Of a stretch of 64,000 nt of DNA, positions 41,107-50,700 are shown piece after piece; the first letter of the stretch is position 1; every line of letters starts with the position of its first letter. The position numbers were made by a program, and so were the translations under genes. The DNA comes from Isochrysis galbana (taxonomy: Eukaryota > Haptophyta > Isochrysidales > Isochrysidaceae): contig CM030931.1 of the NCBI GenBank assembly GCA_018136815.1, forward strand, positions 1,963,398 to 2,027,397, in the 5' to 3' direction. The notes under the pieces were generated by a model. That model was not told the origin of the DNA, ran no database searches, and was given only the letters and a program-made list of their open reading frames with translations.

Positions 41107-41388
41107 GGCAGCCGCCAGCAGAAATGCATGTATTGCGGCATGCATACCTCGACCGCTTGCAGCATCTGCAGTACGCCCGGTAACGGCCTCGTGCCGGTTT
41201 GCGTCAGTCAAAATCGTAAGGGCATTCGCAAAGAGTGCGCTGCCACGCATGAGCGATTCCCAAATTGGTATCCTCGGGGAGACCCCAAGCGACCGGGCCG
41301 CGGCGGCAACAAGCGTAAGCGTAGTCGCAGCGCCAATTATAATCCCGCTATGTATATGCCAGATTGCATGCCCTGTGATGACGACTAG
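41107..41388 (+). pseudogene. Orphan cysteine-rich tail resembling a piggyBac-type transposase
   Basis: The frame reads KCMYCGMHTSTACSICST, then a later Cys (VPVCVSQNRKGIRKEC) and AATHERF, followed by a basic RKR-rich tail and a stop. The C-x2-C-x6-C-x2-C ... C ... C-x3-H layout resembles the C-terminal DNA-binding finger of piggyBac-like transposases. The catalytic part is absent upstream, where only minisatellite-like sequence is found. Confidence 0.45.
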
Positions 41389-41399
41389 TTGCGAGCGTG

Positions 41400-42590
41400 T
41401 GCGTGTGCGTGATCACGTTTCAGCGTTTAGCGATCACGTTTCAACGTTCTACGGACGGTGATTTGCCACCTCCAATCGATCAAAACGTCGAATAAATGGC
41501 GTCGAGCGTCATATATATATGGTGTCTGTGCGTATACGATGTCATATGAGCGACCAATGGTCATATCTATGCTATATGACTCTGATAATGTGCTAAAATA
41601 CCTCAAAAAAGGTCAAAACAAAACTATTTTAGTGTTAGTAAGGACGACAACAAAACCATTTGATTCTCACGTAAACACCCGGTTTCTCATGTGCGCAAAC
41701 GGACTCTGAAAAAGGCCACTTCGGCCCACTGCCACTGCGATGTTGCCTCGGAGAGGGTTGTCCGATGGGCCACCGGCCAGGGCTCCTCTGCCAGGCATAC
41801 TTAGGGGTTGGGATGGGCGCGGATGCATCCGCATGGGTCCACTGCCCACTTCCGCGGCGGTCCCGGTGGGGCCCGTCGCGTTGGCGTTCGTCAAGGGGCC
41901 GGCAAATGCCGGCCGCTCTGCAGGAAATGCTCACGCCAGCGCGCCAGCTGGTGTGGGGGGGCATCATTTGGTGTGAAAGGCGCTTCTTTGGCGCCAGTCC
42001 TCGTGTCAGGGTCTCAGGTGGCTGCATGCGCCGCGGAAGCACCCTGCCGCGCGCGCCATGTCCCCCACTGCGGGTCGCGTTGGCAGCGCGCGAAAGGGCG
42101 TCTGGAGCCCGACTTCAGATGCCGATAGCGAGCGTGATTTCGTCGCGGTCAGGTGGACCCTCGCGGCGAGTCTATCGGGAGTGCTTGTGAGGGCCCCAAT
42201 CCACCGGGCCCGGCGTCTCAGCTGCCCTGTGAGTCTGTCTGTGTGAATCTGCCCGCGAGTCGTTCAACGTCAATTTCTGTAGTCTTCAATATTTGTATAC
42301 AAAAAAATCGAATTTCGCTTAATATTTATGCTAGGGGCCTATTAGATAGTGACCATATTAGCTGCCTGGGCGCAAAAAATACAGATTAGGGTGCTAATTT
42401 GACCTAGTTATGACAAGATGAAGTCGTTGTCTTTAAGACTACCGGTAGTCTTCGTTGCGCCCCTTCAACCGCTGAGAATGTGGAAGGCACAAGGGCTGGT
42501 GCGTGGCGCGTGGGGCGTGCAGACATGCAGTGTGCAAGCAGGCTGGAGGGGCAGGGGAGTGAGCCCACTTGGGCCAGCCATTGCGCGCTT
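41400..42590. other. Unassigned intergenic sequence
   Basis: Both strands contain medium-length frames of biased composition (41635-42190) that I cannot match to any family, plus an AT-rich stretch (41490-41700). Nothing is supported. Confidence 0.35.
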
Positions 42591-42591
42591 G

Positions 42592-42738
42592 CGCGCGCCC
42601 ACGCCCACGCGTTGTGATAGTTTTTTTTTTGGAGAGAGCGGCCTTACCAGACCAAATGTCGAGACATGTCTTGAGACTTTTTTTGGGGGGAAATCCGCCC
42701 AAATGTCTAAAGGAATGTCTAGACATTTCTGCCAGGCC
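42592..42738 (-). mobile_element. Probable hAT-like MITE end with AATGTCTAGACATT word cluster
   Basis: Minus-strand end TAGGGCCTGGCAGAAATGTC (from 42734) is followed by AGACATTCC, AGACATTTGGGCGG and GACATGTCTCGACATTT words, then a T-tract and GCGC-rich sequence (42592-42625). This is the same layout as other MITEs here with a different word. The opposite end is not found. Confidence 0.5.
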
Positions 42739-43230
42739 CTATCGGGAGCGCCAGCGAGGGAGAGGCAGGGGAGGCCAAGGCCCAGCCCCAGCCTCCTCTG
42801 CCCCCTGAGCTGGCCTCCAGGAGCCTCCAGGGGCCGCCTGAGGGCAGCTGGAGGCCTGCCGCAGGCGCGCCATCGCGCGTGCCGCAGGAGAGGGGAGAGA
42901 GAGCGCGGAGAAGGGGGTGGGCGCGAGCGAGAGCTCCGCTCACCGGAAAATAGGTAAGTCCCGCACCTGTTTACAGGATAAGTCGAGACAGAGTCGGCCG
43001 CCCACTCGGAGACACAGGAGGAAGGGGGGGAAAGATCACCGGGGGGGGGCGCGGGCCACCGGACCATATCTAAGCCCTCCACCCCAATCCCCCTAGTAGT
43101 GTACGGGGGGAGCCGCCTGATGGCGGGGGGAGAAGGGCCGGGGGAATGGGGGTGTAGAGAGTATGCTACGTGCTACTTGTAGTGGGTAGTGGTTCCATTC
43201 GCCGCGAGTGCGGTAAGAATATTAAAATGT
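42735..43230 (-). repeat. Repeat family D, copy 2 (inverted)
   Basis: It runs collinear with 39480-39915 in inverse orientation, ending near AATATTAAAATGTTTTATAG (43217-43236) against AAAACTTCATAATATT at 39465. Copy 2 is truncated at the MITE-like segment on its left. Confidence 0.8.
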
Positions 43231-43246
43231 TTTATAGGAAGCTTAT

Positions 43247-43312
43247 TTAGGCCTTCGTTTGCCCATTCCAGATGGTGCCCTCCGCCCTCCGCACCCCCCT
43301 AGTGAGTGGCCG
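43247..43312 (-). repeat. Repeat family H, copy 1
   Basis: Minus strand CCCGGCCACTCACTAGGGGG, then TGCGGAGGGCGGAGGGCACC, matches 57872-57925. Confidence 0.7.
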
Positions 43313-44507
43313 GGATACGTGCTACGTAGATTCCATAGCTCCATAGAGCATAGAGCATAGAGCTGCTCAAGTCTACACCTACAACGAGTAAATACGAGGG
43401 GCCGACGAGCAAGAGACAAGAGAGATTAACAATCAGACATGTTTTTGAAGCTTTTGAGTCTTGTCGCAGCCTGCAGCTGCGTTACCGGAACCGGCATTCG
43501 TCGGTCTGTGATCTGTGATCTGTGAATGAGCCACGTGCAGGACTGGGAATCTGGGAATCTAGGGATGGCCGCACTAACGGTAAAACTTGCACAACCACAC
43601 CGAGGAGGACGGTCGCCGGCCGGCGGCGCATCGCAGTCTCGTCACGATGAGCGAGAGGAGTACTAAGTAGAGACTCTGATGATCCCGATGATCCGAAGCG
43701 TGGTGGACGGTCCTCTGGATGGTCTCTGATGTCCGATCTGAGAGCTCTCCGCGTCGCCCGCAGGGGGAGATTCAGTTCTCGCCTCTTCGAGAGGGGCGCC
43801 GCGGCGCGCCGCCTTTGCCTCGTAGCCCCGCGGATCTCGTCGCCCTCCACCTCGGCGGCTCATTGAAAGCTCTGCGAGATCATAAGATCCCCCCACCTCG
43901 CACTCGCCTCAAACTCTCTCCTCCTCTGCGGTGGGTGCGATCGAGCAGCGGAGATAGAGAAGCGACTCGAGAGCTTGGAGAGAGAGACTCAGAAGACCTT
44001 GGGGAGTACTCTAGTGAGGAGAGAAGTCGCCGCTGGTGGTGGGGGAGGGGGGAGTGAGAGTGAGTGGGGAGGGAGAGAGAGAGCACGCGTTTGGCTTGGT
44101 GGGCGCGTCGCCCTCGGGGGAAGGGGGGGGGGGGGGGGAAGGGGGGAGCGGGAGGGGGGGGGGGGTGCCGCGTTCCTTCCGTGAGGATCCCGCGGGGGGA
44201 GGGGGGAGGGGGGGGGCGGGGGGGGCGCGGCGGGGGAGTGGGGTACGCATCGCCCCCCTCCCTCCCCCTTTGGGTCCGCCGCGGGGGGAGGGGAGGGGGG
44301 AGGAAGGGGGGGGGGGGGCGGGAGAGGGGGGATGCGCTCTTTCCCCTCGCGCGCTCGCTGTGTCCTCGCTCCAGCCACTCCAAGGACTTCGTCTCCTGCC
44401 CTGCACGCAGCCAGCACCCCCCAGTTCCGCTCCCCCGCCTTCCCGCCGCCAACCCCCCACCCCCCTTCCCCCTTCTCCTCTACGTTCCCTTCCCCCTCTC
44501 ATTGCCC
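43313..44507. other. Upstream region with polypurine/poly-G tracts
   Basis: Very long G-rich runs (44120-44325) change abruptly to C/CT-rich sequence (44390-44505) just before the next start codon. Frames on both strands are low-complexity. Confidence 0.5.
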
Positions 44508-45089
44508 ATGGTGGCCGCCGCCGCGCTCGACGGGCTCGGAGGATCGGTGGCTTCCTGCTCTTCCGAGGATGAGGAACTGCGCCAGTGCGTTCGTGCGCTC
44601 GTGGCCTGCTGCCGCGCTGCTAAGGGCAAGGGACCTGCCCACGACGACCAGATGGCGCAGATGAGGAAGGTGATTCGGCTGCTCTCTCTCTCGGAGACCG
44701 AGTTGGCCGCGATGCCGGCAGACGAGCGAGACGCGGTGCTTATGATCCGAGCCTCGACGCTGGAGAAAATGCGACGCGCCAAACGGGTCAGCTCTGGCGA
44801 TCCGCGTGCAGCACTGGGAATGGTTCATTCAGGATCGGTTGCGATTCCGGGGCGAACTGGTCGGGGCGAGCCTGGCGGTTCCTCCGGGCTCTTGAATGTC
44901 GCCCAGTCGGCTCCTGCCTCCTTCCTTCGGTCGGAGGAAGTCGTGGATAGCTCGCCGTCCACGTCGATGAGCTCCATGATGGGTGGGATGTCTATTGGGG
45001 TGTCTCCTGGAGAGCCTATGGGGCCACCCGCCTTCTACGTGCGAAAATTACCGGCGCGGAGCTCGGCCGATATGCCCAGCGCCTGCTAG
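44508..45089 (+). CDS. Small protein with a CstF-64 C-terminal-like helical motif
   Basis: A single exon encodes 193 residues from an ATG in CCC-ATG-G context. After an acidic, Cys-containing N-terminus it reads AQMRKVIRLLSLSETELAAM, then PADERDAVLMIRASTLEKMR. This resembles the C-terminal three-helix domain of the polyadenylation factor CstF-64/Rna15 (V-L-x-L-T-x-E-Q-I-x-x-L-P-x-x-Q-R-x-x-I). The rest is Ser/Gly/Pro-rich and probably disordered. No RRM is present, so it is not CstF-64 itself. A role with Pcf11- or symplekin-type partners would be inference only. The upstream frame stays open but is pure G/C repeat. Confidence 0.5.
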   Translation: MVAAAALDGLGGSVASCSSEDEELRQCVRALVACCRAAKGKGPAHDDQMAQMRKVIRLLSLSETELAAMPADERDAVLMIRASTLEKMRRAKRVSSGDPRAALGMVHSGSVAIPGRTGRGEPGGSSGLLNVAQSAPASFLRSEEVVDSSPSTSMSSMMGGMSIGVSPGEPMGPPAFYVRKLPARSSADMPSAC

Positions 45090-45952
45090 GCCACTCACAT
45101 TTCTGAGTGCCAATGACAGCAATTTTGCTCACCCACCATATGGGTGGTCCTCACATTCTTTCCACGCCGGTGCAATGTGAGAAGCTTTCTTACTCGTGAC
45201 GACGTGAGCCTGGAGTCCAAACAGTGAGCTGCTCTGCATGGTGCAACTGGACGTGCACGACTTGGATCGCCGATCTCATGTGCGCTTAGGTTTGGGGGTT
45301 TTCGACTCCGACATGAGATTCATCATGTTGTCCTGCAATGTTGTCGGCAAAGATGCTCTCACGTTGAGACCAATTCCACCACATGAAGATACATGCTTGT
45401 GACGTGCCTGCTATACACATGTTGATCCATCCAACAACGAAGCTTTGAAGAGGAGCCGCTCTCCTCGTCTCTTTATTAGCGCTGTCTACCACGGTATGCT
45501 GCGTGCCCTTTTGTGGCCAAATACAGAAAAGTGCTGCAAATATTTTCCCGCATAGCGTCAAAAGATGTCGTTGCCATTGTGGAACGGTAACCGTGAACGA
45601 TAAACAAACTTCCTAGAGCACTAACACTCGAGTCATATTCTCACGACCACGAGATTGAAAAATCATGGAGATGGAGATTGAAACATCATGGAGATTGAAA
45701 AATCATGGAGATTTGCGAAAAATCATGAAGAAGACTTGCGCCACTGCGACGGCGTGCGGCAGTGCACCCCCTGGGTGGCAGGGGTTGAGCAGTCAACACA
45801 CCTGTCCATACACTCAACGGTCAACGGGCGCGCGCCGCACGCATTTGCCTGTGTCGCCCTGGCACCACCGCAGTGACCAGGGCGGCCGAGAGGAGGGAGA
45901 GCGACGCCATCGCTCGCGCTCTCTCCAAATCAGAGCCGGATAAAATTCCTCT
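45090..45952. other. Intergenic sequence with a short tandem repeat
   Basis: Three to four degenerate copies of GGAGATTGAAAAATCAT lie at 45652-45735. Otherwise nothing is recognised. Confidence 0.45.
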
Positions 45953-46320
45953 TACAAAAAAATTCTTAACATTCTCACCGCGCGCGCGACCCTGCGACAT
46001 TTTCCTGACAGCCGAGCCCGCATCCCTTATCACTCCCTCTCACTCGTCACTCGCCTTGCTTGCGGCTCGTCCCCTCGTGCTCTACCTAGGGGCTCAGTGT
46101 TCAGGGTTTCCAGTGGCAGGCGGCGTGCACCGATCCCCGATGCCGATGGTCGACTTCTCGGCCTTCCCTCGCGCCATCGGGCGGCCGGGTTTCTCTTGGG
46201 TTTCCCGTGGTTGTTGTCGCGTTAAGCATTGGACTTGAGGCTGCGTTGTGCACTGAGCCTTCGCGGTGTTGGGTCGCGGGGGGTGGTGGGCGGTATGGGT
46301 ATGGCGTTCGGTGGCAGCAG
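45953..46320 (-). mobile_element. LINE 3'-UTR fragment (family C, copy 3)
   Basis: The + strand begins with an A-run and TTCTTAACATTCTCACCGCG, then CGCGCGACCCTG, GCTCTACCTAGGGGCTC and GGTTTCCAGTGGCAGGCGGC. This matches the 3' UTR of the element at 2325-2590 and 58023-58250. The coding part is absent on this side. Confidence 0.75.
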
Positions 46321-46324
46321 GGCT

Positions 46325-46510
46325 GTACGTGATTCCAGTGATTCCAGCCTAGTCATAGAATTTCCCAGACTGGTAGGTCCAAGTCATACCATCAGCTGGA
46401 CTAGGCTAGTCTAGTCATGCCTATCATGTATCCTGCGGACTATGACTCGCAGTCCACTCCGAGGGCCATGACTAGGATTTCATAGTCGGACTATGGTCAT
46501 ACTAGGGTCT
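46325..46510. mobile_element. Word-cluster segment built on TAGTCAT/ATGACTA
   Basis: CAGGGCTGTACGTGATTCC (46319-46337) is followed by at least eight TAGTCATR / ATGACTA / GACTATG words in both orientations up to ATACTAGGGTCTCC (46499-46512). It has the layout of the other hAT-like MITEs, but no target duplication was recognised. Confidence 0.4.
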
Positions 46511-46589
46511 CCATAAGTTTGCATAAATTTGCAAAAAAGGTTGCAGCCTCCTCAGAGCCCCCGTGAAGGTGTACTCTGAGAAGAAATTT

Positions 46590-46680
46590 GATATTTGATG
46601 AGCCACCCCGAGGCCGAGGGGGACTCGAGCTATAACCCCTAGCCTTTCGACTGCAAGAGTTCCCAGCGCGCCACCAACGG
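46590..46680 (-). repeat. Possible tRNA-derived SINE head
   Basis: Minus strand GGTGGCGCGCTGGGAACTC resembles a box A and AGCTCGAGTCC a box B, about 45 bp apart. No tRNA cloverleaf can be folded (the T arm does not close). It could equally be chance. Confidence 0.2.
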
Positions 46681-46874
46681 TCTGCTGTTCGCCGCACTCA
46701 AATTGACATTTGTGACATTTATATCTACAAAGCAACTAGTTGTGTCACTTGCCTCAGTCGCGAAAACAGAACGATGTCGCAGAAATGCAAGGAGAGGCCA
46801 TTCGCCTACCGCCGTACCCAAACGCACCAACGCCAGATAGGCTGAAAGCACCGATATATCATGGCATGCAGATA

Positions 46875-47168
46875 CATCCTAGGCGACTTTTATAAAATTG
46901 AGTTCGACACAACTATACATTCCATCACATACCAGTCATAGAACGCACCCTCAATAGATTCACGACCCTCACTAGGGGACTTGCGCCGTCGGGCTCACAC
47001 TCCTCCGCACGCACGTACACAGCGTCCAGGGGCAGGAAACCGAAAATCAAGAGCGCGCAAGAACTCAGCGCCCCTGCATCCAAACCTAACGCCAGGGGCG
47101 AGCTCGAAATGAGCGACAACCTTGCCATGGTGGCGCGAGCGCTAGATATAGAAGCCAGACTAGCTTAG
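46875..47168 (+). pseudogene. LINE ORF2 tail (family C, copy 4, diverged, opposite orientation)
   Basis: The plus strand encodes GDFYKIEF, a one-base shift, then NYTFHHIPVIERTL, RFTTLTRGL, GRKPKIKSAQEL and NLAMVARALDIEARLA before a stop at 47165. Residues match the tails at 2662-2895 and 58821-59060 at roughly half of positions. Preserved reading at this divergence implies an older lineage of the same LINE. Confidence 0.7.
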
Positions 47169-47334
47169 CCATCCATCCGAAACAACTGGGTGACAACAAC
47201 CGAATCCGGCCAGCAAACCAATCGCCCGGCAACACCCTAGCACGCCCACCTCGAATGAACCGAAGGCAAACGGGATCCGACAAAAAGATCTACACGACAA
47301 CAGAGACGCACTGAGAACCGGTCGCCCGGCGGCG

Positions 47335-47408
47335 CAGGAGCACCCCCTTCTCCGCGCTCTCTCTCCTCTCCTGCGGCATGCGCGATGGCGCGCCTGCGGC
47401 AGGCCTCC
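47335..47408 (+). repeat. Repeat family D fragment
   Basis: CCCCTTCTCCGCGCTCTCTC and CTGCGGCATGCGCGATGGCG match 39783-39848. Confidence 0.7.
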
Positions 47409-47559
47409 ACAGTATTAAGGCCTTTTATCAAAGTATCACAGCAGCCACGAAGCCGCATACTCGGGGTCAGGCGTCGGGCTTCGCGCGCATTCGCGTGACC
47501 ACTTTCGCGCTTTGCGCGCTCCATAGTGGTTATATTATTTTTTTTTGCGTTCAGCCCAT

Positions 47560-47680
47560 CCGGCCCCCTAAATATCCGCCAAATATCCATGGATATCCAT
47601 TCGGCCAAAAGCAGCCTAAATATCCAGTAGTTATATGTTATATCCGGATGTGTCTGCCAACCCCTAGAAGGCGCGAGCTC
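47560..47680 (-). mobile_element. Probable hAT-like MITE end with AAATATCC word cluster
   Basis: Minus-strand end CTAGGGGTTGGCAGACACAT (from 47674) is followed by GGATATAAC, GGATATTTAGG, GGATATCC and GGATATTTGGCGG words, with a T-tract and GCGC-rich sequence beyond (47480-47560). The left end is not found. Confidence 0.45.
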
Positions 47681-47778
47681 GTCGATCCGCTGAGCCAATC
47701 GGCCACGGTGGGAAGGGGAAGGCAAGAGGTGGGTAGCGCGACCACCTCGATCAAGCCGACGCACTTGGTTTCGGGCAA

Positions 47779-50700
47779 CTACTTCCTCTTCAGAGGGGCC
47801 CGATGCATATCGAGGCCGATCAGTTGGTGCAGCCGTGTAGCGGCTTCAGCCCCCGCTCCATGGTCGACGCGAGACGAGACGCTAGCCATCCGTGGCGACG
47901 GCTGCGATAAACGGGCGGACAACGCGCGCTGTGCGACAGGGTCGGGCCGCTTCAGTGACAGGTCAAGGACATGTAGCTCCGATCGCGCGTTCAGTGCGTC
48001 CCGGCTCGAGCGCGCCAAGACGTCTTTCTTCCGCGAAGCCGTACGTGTTGACATGAGTTCCTGCAAAGCAGGTGGTGGTGGCGGCGGCGCGTCGACCTTG
48101 GCGCGAAGTCGTAGCAGCCTGTCAGATTGGAGAGCCGACTTTAAGCTCTGCTCATGGGCTTGTGTTTCCTCAACGGCTGCGTCAACCACCTGCCCATTCA
48201 GGCGCAGTCCCCAATCCTGCAATCTTGTTGTGTGACCCCGCAGCAACCTTCCGAGCGGAGCACCATCGGAGGCCCACACTCGAGCTAGCTCATCTGCTCC
48301 GCATGAAAGCACGGCGTTGCAAGGCTCAATCGGCGTCAATGCCAACACAGCCATGGACGCGTTAGTGGCTCCTGGTTGCTCCATCGCCTCACGCAGGGCG
48401 CCATCGCTTGGATGCGCTTGCCATACGTTAACGAGCCTCACAGCTTTCCCGTGGAGGCGAATCGCGTCTGCGGTGCTGAACGCCACCGCGCGTTGGCAGG
48501 CCAACCCGTCAGAATTGCGTGGTTCACCAAACTCAGCGAACGAGTGCTCGCTGCAACCGTCGGGGTACGACTGAGTGGAAAAGCTCTTCCTACGAGCCCT
48601 ATAGGCTAGGCTACTACTTCGCATAGGCGAAGTGGGCAGGTCAAAGGCATCTAGCAGCTCGGACACATCCCACGAAGAAATACGGCCGAGCTCGTCGCCC
48701 ACGAGGAGGCAGCCTGGCACGGATGCGAAGGCGAGGCAAGTCGCCGCGCAGTCCGTAGGCTGCGGGAGGAAGCTGGGTGACTCGCTAGCCTCCCCGTCGG
48801 CAGAGGGCTCGAAGGTGTTTCTCATGTCCTCGTCGTGGCTCAAAGCCCGGATCTCGGCCCCATCATGCACGCCGCCGACGCTCGTCACAAAGAAGGAAGG
48901 CATCGGGTCGATGGCGTCATCGAGCCTAGGATGATCGAAGGTGCTGATCGCCTCGTCCATGCGATTGACGTCATGGACTGGACCGGCGGAAGCGACGGCT
49001 ATCGGATCCCATGGCGGAGACTCGAGCGGTGGGTATCTATTAAGCCCCCTCGACGGACAGCGTAAGGTGAGAAGACAGCCAACCGGCGGCGGTAAACCGG
49101 GCATCAGCTGCGAGAGGCCACCGACATACCACAAATGAATATAACCCGATGCGTCGGCTGATGAGAGCAGCGGTTTAGTGTCGAAAAATACCAACGCGGT
49201 GATTGGCGCACGATGCGCTGTCCTAGCCTTCCCACTAGCTAGAACATGGCCTGTGCTTGCTGTGCCGGCACCGAAGCTGCCCGCAGTATGATCCGTCCTG
49301 TACGCTGATGGCGTGCCAGCGCCCAACCGGCAGAGGAAGTGAAGCCCGCCACGGCCATCAAGAGACCAATAGTGAAGGCTGCCATCCTCAGCCCCAGTGG
49401 CTAAGCGCACACCAGGAAGGCTCCATGCAGCTCCTTCAAGGCTCAAGGCCGCGCACATTATGTCCCCATGGTGCATTGAATCATATGGGCGGGTTTTGGA
49501 GTTTCCGCCTCTTCCACGATCGCCGCTCGGCACATTTCCTTGATTCTCACCCGTCTCTGCGTACAGGGTCACCTTGCGATCGTGCGAGGTCGAGACGATG
49601 ATGCCAAGAATTGCGGAATGAGCTACGAAGCTAACTTCTGCTGTGTGCGCTTGGTACGAGAAGAGGAGTGCCCCCGTGGCATAATCGAGAACAATCACTT
49701 CGCCCTCGGCGTTGCCGACCACGAGTCGCCTGCCCAACGCGTCGAGAGTAGCCCAGGTGATTGGCGGAACGGAGTTGCCACCGCTCAAATCGGCGATTGT
49801 CGCCGTCGCCGACGAGGAGGAAGAGGAAGAGAAAGTTGCTGCCGCTGCGACTGCGGCGGCCGTGGCGGCATTGGCGCGATCAGAAACGGAAAAGTTGCGC
49901 AGGTGACTGCCTGTGGACGCATCCCACACGGTAACACCATGCCCAGCGAAGGTAGCAATGGTATGAGAGCCGCGGTTGTAGACCGATCCACCGAGACCGG
50001 AGAGTTTCTCAGGATGCGGCGGGGGCTCGGCCTCGAAGCACGTCAGTGAATGAGCAGCCACGACAATCTGACCGAACGTAAGAGGAGGGCACTCGCTCAT
50101 TCAGCGCGTGTGCGCTCCGGCAAGGCTGGAGGCGATTGCTCGGCTCGACGAATGCGTCGAAAGCTGAGACGCAGGAGGAGCCGCGCACTTGTCTATGGGT
50201 CGATATGGTGGCAATCGACGTGAGGTAGAAAGTATTTGGGACATCGACACGGAGCAGCTGTATGCAAGTAAGGGTCCGCACATCGTACACGCAAATCCCG
50301 CCAGATTGATCGGCGGTCACCACCTATTTTGCGAGCCCAGCAAGATGACACAAATGATTGATTGCGGAGGCAAAGCGGGCGGACGTCATCATGGACCCGT
50401 CGACTCTCGATGGCAAGGCGATTGCAGATCGACTCGGGGTTGATGCCATGAGCAAAATGTGGAACGGCGAACGGCTCCTAGAATGGTGAATTACTCAGCG
50501 CTCACCTGCGGGGTTCCCTCCATCGCACTCAAGGACACCAGAGGGGCTGCATGCTCACGAAACGTCGTGATGTTGTGATCGGAGAGAGGCGACCAGACCT
50601 ATGATGCAAGTCAAGCGATAATGTTCGGTGGGGCCGGCAACGATTTGAGAAGCGCTCATGGCTAGCGATGGTTGAGAAGCGCTCATGGCTAGCGATGGTT

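Noticed and set aside
41635..42190. Overlapping frames of 135-141 residues on both strands
   Set aside because: Composition driven by GC-rich sequence; no motif, no homologous copy in the window.
46590..46680. tRNA gene
   Set aside because: Box-like motifs exist but acceptor and T stems do not pair; at most a SINE head.
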